Source of the DNA: Methanomassiliicoccales archaeon
GTDB taxonomy: Archaea > Thermoplasmatota > Thermoplasmata > Methanomassiliicoccales > Methanomethylophilaceae
Reading direction: 5' to 3'
DNA length: 5,329 bases
NCBI GenBank assembly: GCA_900767505.1
Contig: CAAFZG010000119.1
Location: forward strand, 1-5,329
Shown here: positions 1-5,007 of the stretch, in pieces
Position numbering within the stretch: the stretch's first letter is position 1
Layout of the letters: each line of letters starts with the position of its first letter
Translations under genes and position numbers: made by a program
The notes under the pieces: model-generated
What the model was told of the DNA's origin: nothing
Seen by the model: the letters and a program-made list of their open reading frames with translations, nothing else
The model's database searches: none

Positions 1-141
1 GGGCACACCGCCCACCACATAGATGCGGTAGTTTTCCAGATCCTCCAGGATGGCCTTCTGAGCGTCCAGGGAGTAACCTTCCGCGGCCTGTTCATCGGTC
101 GATACCCTGACGTATATCGCGGCGCGTTTCCTTTCGGGCAT
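1..141 (-). CDS. Second serine recombinase N-terminus, partial and possibly chimeric
   Basis: This frame stays open to the left edge, giving 47 residues from an ATG at 141-139. Residues 6-28 reproduce the start of the neighbouring recombinase: the RAAIYVRVST block with the expected nucleophilic Ser at residue 14 and Arg at 12, then EGYSLDAQ. This is the first strand and active-site loop of a resolvase/invertase catalytic domain. After residue 28 the expected continuation (a helix, then a Y-x-DEG-x-SG strand) is missing. Instead the protein reads KAILEDLENYRIYVVGGVP, which I do not recognise as recombinase sequence. The start codon lies 4 nt after the stop of the first recombinase, in another frame, with no promoter or clear Shine-Dalgarno of its own, so expression would depend on readthrough or coupling. 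It may be a recombinase remnant, or a recombinase start fused to another gene. I am confident of the homologous segment but not of what the whole gene is. Confidence 0.6.
   Translation of the reverse strand, partial: MPERKRAAIYVRVSTDEQAAEGYSLDAQKAILEDLENYRIYVVGGVP
61..127. repeat. Direct repeat copy 2 (recombinase 5' end)
   Basis: This segment aligns without gaps to 851-917 at a constant offset of 790 nt, with 53 of 67 positions identical by hand count. The core CTGACGTATATCGC (107-120) is exact in both copies. It encodes the shared recombinase N-terminus, so the repeat reflects gene duplication or recombination between paralogues rather than a separate repeat family. Confidence 0.8.
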
Positions 142-145
142 CGGA

Positions 146-919
146 TCAGCATTCCGGCAGCGGGCCGTTGATGGATTCGAACAGCTGTACGGACACGATC
201 GGTTCCTGTTCGCCCTTCTTCAGAATGCCGTCCCAGCTCCTGTAGCCTGCGTAGAGGGGATTATGGAGGATGTTGCAGACGGACTGCTTGTTCCATTGCC
301 CTCCTTTCTTTGCTGGTATCTCGGCCTTGTTGAGGAACGATGCGATGTCATCCATCGTCGAGCCTCTGCGGTACATATTGTACATCGCACGCACGGTGTG
401 CGCCTCATCCTGGATGATGACGAGGTTCCCGTTCTGATAGGTGTATCCGTACGGGTGTCCGGAACCCAGGTGGCAATCGCCGGATTCGGCCTTGTATTTC
501 ATCCCGATGTACACCCTCTCGCCGATCTGCTCGCTCTCCAGCTGGGCGATCCTCTGCATGATGTCCATGACGAACCTTCCCATCGCAGTGGAGGTGTTGA
601 ACTTGTCCTGCATCGATGTGAATTCCTTGCCCATCGAGCGGAGCTGGTCCATCATCATCGCAAAATTGACACTGTTCCTGTGGATACGGTCCATCTTCAG
701 GACCAGTATGGTGTCCCATTTGTCGGATTCGGACATCATGCGACTGTATTCGGGACGCTCCGTCGTGCGGCCCGAGAAACCTTCGTCGCGGTAGATATCT
801 GCTATCTCCCAATTCTGTACCCTGCAATATGCTTCCAGGCGCTTCACCTGTGCATCCAAGGAGTATCCTTCAACAGCTTGATCCTCCGTCGATACTCTGA
901 CGTATATCGCTGCGCGCAT
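146..919 (-). CDS. Serine recombinase (resolvase domain plus recombinase domain, short C-terminus)
   Basis: A 257-residue site-specific recombinase that would cut and rejoin DNA through a covalent 5'-phosphoserine link. Residues 1-135 form the catalytic domain: YVRVST with nucleophile Ser10 and Arg8, DEGFSGR at 45-51, KMDRIHRN at 75-82 with the conserved Asp/Arg pair, and the long helix around 113-135. Residues about 155-245 match the 'recombinase' DNA-binding domain (HPYGY, repeat-like helices, NILHNPLYAGY, then EPIVSVQLFESI). Large serine recombinases normally continue into a zinc ribbon and coiled coil and reach roughly 450-550 residues. This one stops ten residues after PIVSVQLFES, so it is short for the family. 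The frame extends upstream to 991, but a TATA box at 951-958 would start RNA near 925-930, so the ATG at 919 is preferred over the one at 940. It follows the thermosome terminator and precedes a second recombinase start. It could be a small functional recombinase or a C-terminally truncated pseudogene; the sequence alone does not decide. Confidence 0.88.
   Translation of the reverse strand: MRAAIYVRVSTEDQAVEGYSLDAQVKRLEAYCRVQNWEIADIYRDEGFSGRTTERPEYSRMMSESDKWDTILVLKMDRIHRNSVNFAMMMDQLRSMGKEFTSMQDKFNTSTAMGRFVMDIMQRIAQLESEQIGERVYIGMKYKAESGDCHLGSGHPYGYTYQNGNLVIIQDEAHTVRAMYNMYRRGSTMDDIASFLNKAEIPAKKGGQWNKQSVCNILHNPLYAGYRSWDGILKKGEQEPIVSVQLFESINGPLPEC
851..917. repeat. Direct repeat copy 1 (recombinase 5' end)
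   Basis: Counterpart of the 61-127 copy, in the same orientation. The exact core CTGACGTATATCGC lies at 897-910. Similarity ends close to the start codon at 919, because the two proteins begin differently (M-R versus M-P-E-R-K-R). To the left of 851 it fades as the proteins diverge after the DAQ residues. Confidence 0.8.
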
Positions 920-948
920 GCATCCATCCCATATGGTCATCGGATGCA
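919..948. promoter_or_regulatory. Inverted repeat over the recombinase start
   Basis: TGCATCC (919-925) and GGATGCA (942-948) form 7-bp inverted arms separated by 16 bp. The dyad lies between the TATA box and the ATG, covering the predicted transcription start and touching the first base of the start codon. Its position suits an operator for autoregulation or a recombinase binding site, but a 7-bp pair can arise by chance. Confidence 0.35.
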
Positions 949-950
949 CC

Positions 951-958
951 GTATAAAA
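951..958 (-). promoter_or_regulatory. TATA box of the recombinase gene
   Basis: On the minus strand this reads TTTTATAC, an archaeal TATA-box-like octamer 31 nt upstream of the ATG at 919. With the usual 22-27 bp spacing to the start site, the RNA would begin near 925-930 with a leader of only about ten nucleotides. No convincing purine-rich BRE element is seen upstream of it. Confidence 0.55.
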
Positions 959-975
959 CACTAGTGAACTGGGAG

Positions 976-1009
976 AAAATAGACCCCACACCGCGGGGAT
1001 GCGGGTGGG
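976..1009 (-). terminator. Hairpin plus T-run terminator after the thermosome gene
   Basis: On the minus strand the arms CCCACCCGC (1009-1001) and GCGG-T-GTGGG (994-985) pair over nine base pairs with one bulged T and a six-base loop (ATCCCC). The T-rich stretch CTATTTTC follows, with TTTT at 979-976. It lies about 43 nt past the thermosome stop and just before the recombinase TATA box, so it would separate the two transcription units. Archaea often rely on the T-run alone, and further short T-runs occur in the same gap. Confidence 0.6.
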
Positions 1010-1051
1010 TAAAAGGTTTCTTAGGATGAAAACTGAACACTTGCTCGGAAC

Positions 1052-2662
1052 TCACATTCCGGGCATTCCGCCCTGGGGAGGCGCTGGGGGTGCCCTGCGG
1101 GATGCGATGACATCATCGATCCTGAGGATCATGTTGGCGACTTCCTCTGCGGAGTTGATTGCCTGGACTTTGACCCTGAGGGGTTCGACGACGTTCTTGG
1201 CGAGCATGTCGACTGCCTCTCCGGAGTCGAGGTCGAGACCGAAGTACTTGGCCTTGGCGTTCTTCTTCTCGTGGGCGTTCTTCAGCTTGATGATGCTGTC
1301 GATGGGGTCGATACCGGCGTTCTCGGCGAGGGTCCAGGGGATGATCTCCATGGCCTTTGCGAACTTCTCGATGGCGAGCTGCTCCCTTCCGCCGACGGAT
1401 GCCGCGTAGTCGTTCAGCCTGAGCTCGAGTTCGATCTCGGGTGCTCCGGCTCCTGCGACGACCTTTCCGTCCTCCATTGCTACTCCGACGACGCGGATGG
1501 CGTCGATGAGGGCCCTCTCGACTTCCTCGAGCACGTGCTCGGTTCCGCCGCGGGCGAAGATCGTGATCGCCTTGGGGTTCTTGCATCCGGTGATGAATGC
1601 CATTCCGTCCTCTCCGACCTTCTTCTCCTCAACGGTTCCTGCGGTTCCGAGATCGGCCTTGGTGAGCTCGTTGACGTTTCCGACGATGGTGGCTCCGGTG
1701 GCCTTGGCGATTGCCTCGAGGTCGGACTGCTTGAGCCTCCTGTAGGCGAGGATGTTGTTCTTGGCGAGGTAGTGCTGGACGAGCTCGTCGATTCCCTTCT
1801 GGCAGAAGACGACGTTCGCTCCGACGGACTTGATCTTCTCGACCATTCCCTTCAGCTCGTTCTCTTCCTCGGCGAGGAAGGAGGACATCGCTGTGGGGTC
1901 GGTGATCTGGATCTGGGCGTCGAACTCGGTCTTTTTGATCTCGAGGGCGCAGGAGAACAGAGCGATCTTGGCCTTCTCGACGAGGGAGGGCATCCTGGAG
2001 TGGACCTTCTCTTTGTCGACGATGATTCCCTGGATAAGGTGGGTGTCTCCGATGACTCCTCCGACCTTCTTCTGGATACGGATGTTCTTGGTGTCAACGG
2101 TCTCTCCGTCATCGACTGCCTTGCATGCCTTGACGACGACCTCGGACAGGGAGGACTCCGCCTCTCCGACGGATTTTCCGGTCAGAGCGGTGTTGGCGAC
2201 CTGTTTGAGAATCTTGTCGGTCTTGGACTCGACGGCGATGGAGTCGAGGATCTCGACTGCCTTGTTGGCGGCCATCTTGAATCCGTTGGTGATGACAGTG
2301 GGGTGGACGTTGGCGTTGATGAGCTCCTCGGACTGCTTGAGCAGTTCTCCGGCGAGGACGACGCTTGTGGTGGTTCCGTCTCCGCACTCGGTGTCCTGGG
2401 TCTTGGCGACCTCGACGACCATCTTGGCGGCGGGGTGCTGGACATCGATCTCCTTGAGGATGGTCACACCGTCGTTGGTGATGACGACATCTCCGATGGT
2501 GTTGACGAGCATCTTGTCCATTCCCTTGGGTCCGAGGGTGGACCTTACTGCATCTGCGACGGCCTTGGCCGCAGAAATGTTGTTGAACTGAGCTTCTTTG
2601 TCTTTGCTCCTCTCGGTGCCTTCTTTGAGCACGATGACGGGCTGATTTCCATTTCCGTACAT
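1052..2662 (-). CDS. thsA: Thermosome subunit (group II chaperonin)
   Basis: A 536-residue subunit of the archaeal cytosolic ATP-dependent chaperonin, which assembles into a two-ring cage that folds proteins. Full family length with the expected motifs in order: VIVLKEGTER at 9-18, TLGPKGMDKM at 42-51, NDG at 63-65, GDGTTT at 94-99 in the ATP site, the apical domain with helical protrusion around 245-275, ERALIDAI with the presumed catalytic Asp387, the GAGAPE loop at 404-409, and a Met/Gly tail ending GGMPGM. The GTG at 2671 also opens the frame, but it overlaps the Shine-Dalgarno. The ATG at 2662 has AAAGGAG eight bases upstream and fits the usual N-terminus. The gene has its own promoter and terminator, so it is monocistronic. 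Small departures from consensus are GAGAPE where GGGAxE is common, and Cys93 before GDGTT. The alpha or beta label cannot be settled from this window, so the symbol is provisional. Confidence 0.98.
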   Translation of the reverse strand: MYGNGNQPVIVLKEGTERSKDKEAQFNNISAAKAVADAVRSTLGPKGMDKMLVNTIGDVVITNDGVTILKEIDVQHPAAKMVVEVAKTQDTECGDGTTTSVVLAGELLKQSEELINANVHPTVITNGFKMAANKAVEILDSIAVESKTDKILKQVANTALTGKSVGEAESSLSEVVVKACKAVDDGETVDTKNIRIQKKVGGVIGDTHLIQGIIVDKEKVHSRMPSLVEKAKIALFSCALEIKKTEFDAQIQITDPTAMSSFLAEEENELKGMVEKIKSVGANVVFCQKGIDELVQHYLAKNNILAYRRLKQSDLEAIAKATGATIVGNVNELTKADLGTAGTVEEKKVGEDGMAFITGCKNPKAITIFARGGTEHVLEEVERALIDAIRVVGVAMEDGKVVAGAGAPEIELELRLNDYAASVGGREQLAIEKFAKAMEIIPWTLAENAGIDPIDSIIKLKNAHEKKNAKAKYFGLDLDSGEAVDMLAKNVVEPLRVKVQAINSAEEVANMILRIDDVIASRRAPPAPPQGGMPGM

Positions 2663-2670
2663 AGGATGCA

Positions 2671-2677
2671 CTCCTTT
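2671..2677 (-). promoter_or_regulatory. Shine-Dalgarno of the thermosome gene
   Basis: On the minus strand this reads AAAGGAG, with eight bases between its last G and the ATG at 2662. It decides the start: the in-frame GTG at 2671-2669 overlaps the motif and so cannot be served by it. Confidence 0.75.
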
Positions 2678-2703
2678 GATTGAGGTAGTATAATTTAGAA
2701 CTT

Positions 2704-2712
2704 CTATATAAA
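2704..2712 (-). promoter_or_regulatory. TATA box of the thermosome gene
   Basis: The minus strand reads TTTATATAG within a very A/T-rich stretch (about 2685-2725), a strong archaeal TATA box. Transcription is expected near 2680-2685, leaving a leader of about 20 nt that contains the Shine-Dalgarno. A second A/T-rich match, AAATTATAC (2689-2697), is too close to the start codon to keep the Shine-Dalgarno in the mRNA. Confidence 0.65.
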
Positions 2713-2725
2713 TATAACTAATTTT

Positions 2726-2761
2726 ACACTTTCTTCGCGGTGTTCTGGGTTCAGAAAGTGT
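2726..2761 (-). terminator. 9-bp hairpin straddling the radical SAM stop codon
   Basis: ACACTTTCT (2726-2734) and AGAAAGTGT (2753-2761) are perfect 9-bp inverted arms around an 18-base loop. In the mRNA the first arm covers the last codons and first stop base of the radical SAM gene, and the second arm is followed by AAAATTAG, then the T-rich TTATATTTATATAG. There is no classic T-run directly after the stem. It may mark the 3' end of the Nre/radical SAM mRNA, or be a protein-binding dyad upstream of the thermosome TATA box. Confidence 0.4.
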
Positions 2762-3536
2762 CGGAGACCGTGAGCCCGTATCTCCCGTCCATGGAGTTGA
2801 GCCTCCTGCGTGACTCGGGAGAAGCCACTATGCCTCTGCGTCTGAGGACGGAATCATCCACGTTGCGGAGGTTCAGCGGATCGTGGAAGACCATCTTCGC
2901 CCCCGTCTCGGATATCATCCTCAGGAGTTCATCCTCCTTGTCTAGGAGGAGGTTCGTGGTCGGTGCTATGAGGGCATATGCATCGATCCCTCTGTCCACC
3001 AATCTTTTGAGGGCCTCGAGGCGCTTTCCGGGCACAGGAGCGCCCGGCTCCATCATCAGGGATGACCTGTCATCTACCGTCGTAATGGTCATCCCGACGA
3101 CGGCATCCATGTCGGACAGGATGTCGGCATCCCTCAGGACAAGGTCTGATTTCGTGTGGATGTGCACTCTCATCCCCTTCTCCCTGAGGATCTCGAGGCA
3201 CATCATGGACAGTCTGAACTTGGACTCCGCCGGCTGATACGGATCTGTGACCGTTCCGAGGCCTATGGTCCCGTCTATGTTCCTTATCTCCATACGAAGG
3301 CGGTCGGGTATGTTCCTCTTCACGCGCACCACCCTCCATCTGGACAGATCGGAGTGCGTGACACCTGGTCCGTAGCAATAGATGCAGCCGTGCTCGCACC
3401 CCCCGTAGGGGTTGAGGGCATAATCTATCCCCGGCAGTCCCGAGGGCGACAGGGCGCGGGTGCAGTCGACGTATTCGAAATCCCCGTCCCAGTCGGAGCG
3501 CCCGACGATGAAATCATACAGATTGGATTCGAACAT
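2751..3536 (-). CDS. Radical SAM protein, spore-photoproduct-lyase-like (SplB/COG1533) family
   Basis: A 261-residue radical SAM protein that would bind a 4Fe-4S cluster and S-adenosylmethionine and generate a 5'-deoxyadenosyl radical; the substrate is unknown. The cluster motif is C47-x3-C51-x2-C54 in NPYGGCEHGCIYCY. It is preceded by a Cys25 with a LSPSGLPGIDY segment and followed by GLGTVTDPYQPAE at about 92-104, the signature of the SPL-like family. True spore photoproduct lyase repairs a UV-induced thymine dimer in spores. Archaeal relatives of this type are not characterised, so the lyase activity should not be assumed. A TTG at 3542 opens the frame, but the ATG at 3536 is chosen because GAGGG (3547-3543) lies six bases upstream of it. 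That motif overlaps the Nre stop, and only 9 nt separate the two genes, indicating co-transcription and likely translational coupling with the DNA repair gene. Confidence 0.9.
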   Translation of the reverse strand: MFESNLYDFIVGRSDWDGDFEYVDCTRALSPSGLPGIDYALNPYGGCEHGCIYCYGPGVTHSDLSRWRVVRVKRNIPDRLRMEIRNIDGTIGLGTVTDPYQPAESKFRLSMMCLEILREKGMRVHIHTKSDLVLRDADILSDMDAVVGMTITTVDDRSSLMMEPGAPVPGKRLEALKRLVDRGIDAYALIAPTTNLLLDKEDELLRMISETGAKMVFHDPLNLRNVDDSVLRRRGIVASPESRRRLNSMDGRYGLTVSDTF

Positions 3537-3545
3537 GTTCAACCC

Positions 3546-4823
3546 TCAGTAATAGTCCTCTATTCTGCGCTGGACAAGCCAATCCCTCATGACGCCGGAA
3601 TTGGATATCCACGTTCCTCTTTTGATGTCCATGACCTTCTCGACATGGTCCAGGGCCTTCTCCAGGTTCTCGTAGTGGAACGGTTTCGTCCTCAGTGCGG
3701 CGCGGACGTTCTCGCGGACGTTCCAGACACCCACGGGCATGACGTATCCCGGGTGTGCCTCCCTCATTATGACGGCGCCAGCCGTGCGGCCCTCCTTGAT
3801 CAGAAGCTCGTTGACGGCCATCCTGGAGGCGTAGTAGCATCCTCCGATGTGCGCGTATTCGGTGCGTCCGTCGAAGAACTCGCAGTCCGAGATGATGTCT
3901 ATATCCTTCCCCATGGGATTCCAGGATGTGTTGGGGTACCATGCCTCGATAAGTTCGAACCTCCAGGTGCACGGCATGAGCATGACGATCCATCTGTTGT
4001 CCAGCTGTTCCCATTGGTATATCCTGAATTCGTCTATAGGTTCGTTGTACTTGGTCGTTTTGAGCAGGTCCTTTCCGATGATGTCGTCGACGGCGGTGAT
4101 GCTCCATCTCGTGGGGACGAACCTGCGGTTGCGGCCTATGCCCATGGTCCCTACGGAGAAGGCCTTCTCGATCTCCGAGATGAGGGTCCCGTTGCGGTAT
4201 GCGGCGACGACGGCATCCGTGGCCTTCAGGTCTGTGTCGTAGAAGTTCCTCTCGAGATTCCTTTCGAAGCGCCCGTTGCCCTTGGTCATGCTCTCCATCC
4301 TAGCTGACGGTCCGAAGGGCTGGACCTCGTCGTCCATGACTATCCTTCCCTGTGGCCTCTGTGTGAACTTCGTCTCGATGTCCACGGGCTTCTCCGACAA
4401 TGCGAGCTCCTGGATGTCATCCACTATCCTCCCGGATTTGGCGAAGTCGGTGGCATCTATCCTGTATTTCCCGCGGACCAGCCTGAACCTGAAGTCCACG
4501 ATGTCCTGGATGCTCTTGCCCATCCACATCTCCGGACGGTCCATGACTGTGGTGTCGCCGTATTCCGGAGGCAGAAGGGGACCGATATCGACTTTGGGAT
4601 AGCCGTACCTCCCCACGAAAACCGATGGCGGGGAGGATCCTCCCAGGTCCTTCATGTCAATGAGGGGGCGGGTCCTCTGCTGGGAGTAGAACTTCATCAT
4701 CAGCGGGCAGCGGTCCTTCCCGCAGAGGCGGTGGGCGCCTTTGCATATGACGCAGAGTCCGTTCTTGACCACTGCCATGTCGGAAGCATTTGCGGATTCG
4801 AAGAACGGAGCGGGAGAGGACAT
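3546..4823 (-). CDS. nreA: Nre-family DNA repair protein with C-terminal PIP box
   Basis: A 425-residue archaeal Nre protein. In Haloferax the family member NreA acts with UvrABC in repair of mitomycin C damage, in a PCNA-dependent way (established for that protein, inferred here). The N-terminus holds a probable zinc-binding cluster, C24-x2-C27, C34 and C39 (CVICKGAHRLCGKDRC). It is followed by the family block SVFVGRYGYPKVDIGPLLPP at about 67-86 and the long conserved Nre body. The last eight residues, QRRIEDYY (418-425), match the PCNA-interacting consensus Q-x-x-hydrophobic-x-x-aromatic-aromatic exactly. The ATG at 4823 is taken as the start; no strong Shine-Dalgarno precedes it. Met16 (ATG at 4778) is an alternative that would still keep all the cysteines. 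It is the first gene of a two-gene operon with the radical SAM protein. Whether it is the A or B paralogue is uncertain, so the symbol is provisional. Confidence 0.92.
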   Translation of the reverse strand: MSSPAPFFESANASDMAVVKNGLCVICKGAHRLCGKDRCPLMMKFYSQQRTRPLIDMKDLGGSSPPSVFVGRYGYPKVDIGPLLPPEYGDTTVMDRPEMWMGKSIQDIVDFRFRLVRGKYRIDATDFAKSGRIVDDIQELALSEKPVDIETKFTQRPQGRIVMDDEVQPFGPSARMESMTKGNGRFERNLERNFYDTDLKATDAVVAAYRNGTLISEIEKAFSVGTMGIGRNRRFVPTRWSITAVDDIIGKDLLKTTKYNEPIDEFRIYQWEQLDNRWIVMLMPCTWRFELIEAWYPNTSWNPMGKDIDIISDCEFFDGRTEYAHIGGCYYASRMAVNELLIKEGRTAGAVIMREAHPGYVMPVGVWNVRENVRAALRTKPFHYENLEKALDHVEKVMDIKRGTWISNSGVMRDWLVQRRIEDYY

Positions 4824-4868
4824 GCGATCACATGCGGTGCAGAATTGGGGTTGAAGCAGAAGCCAGAT

Positions 4869-4880
4869 GGAATAAATTCC
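4869..4880 (-). promoter_or_regulatory. Probable TATA box of the nre operon
   Basis: The minus strand reads GGAATTTATTCC. The A/T core AATTTATT (4878-4871) is TATA-like and lies about 48 nt upstream of the Nre ATG, which would give a leader of roughly 20-25 nt. The outer five bases on each side (GGAAT/ATTCC) form a small dyad around the box. The match to a consensus TATA box is only moderate. A further A/T-rich stretch at 4929-4936 could be an alternative. Confidence 0.4.
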
Positions 4881-4935
4881 GATGCAAGGGGCTGACTTCC
4901 GCTTTGATTAGGTTAGGCGTGCGTTCGTTATTAAT

Positions 4936-4967
4936 GTTTGCTCAACAAACTGGAGAATCCATCCAGT
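4936..4967 (-). terminator. Two adjacent stem-loops after the exopolyphosphatase gene
   Basis: In minus-strand order, ACTGGA (4967-4962) pairs with TCCAGT (4954-4949) around a seven-base loop, then GTTTG (4950-4946) pairs with CAAAC (4940-4936) around a five-base loop. The two stems share two bases, so they may be alternatives. They lie about 40-70 nt past the Ppx stop in the 184-nt gap before nre. A weak terminator is the simplest reading; no long T-run follows. Confidence 0.3.
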
Positions 4968-5007
4968 AGTGCTAAGATTGCCTTGATTCGTATCATCCGA
5001 AATGCCG

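Noticed and set aside
263..964. 233-codon open frame on the plus strand opposite the recombinase
   Set aside because: It is antisense to a gene with intact catalytic motifs and has no recognisable protein features.
920..991. Upstream extension of the recombinase to 991 or to the ATG at 940
   Set aside because: The extension reads through the TATA box and part of the thermosome terminator region, and homology begins at MRAAIYVRVST (ATG at 919).
2663..2671. GTG start for the thermosome at 2671
   Set aside because: The GTG overlaps the Shine-Dalgarno, which is correctly spaced for the ATG at 2662.
1271..2683. 470-codon open frame on the plus strand opposite the thermosome
   Set aside because: Composition is extreme (rich in Asp, Leu, Gly, Val) with no recognisable domain, and it lies exactly antisense to a clear chaperonin gene. 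It is a by-product of strong codon bias.
3537..3542. TTG start for the radical SAM gene at 3542
   Set aside because: It would leave no spacing from the GAGGG ribosome-binding motif, whereas the ATG at 3536 has six bases.
3156..4307. 383-codon open frame on the plus strand across the Nre and radical SAM genes
   Set aside because: It crosses two well-supported genes and their junction on the other strand and shows no domain or plausible initiation signal.
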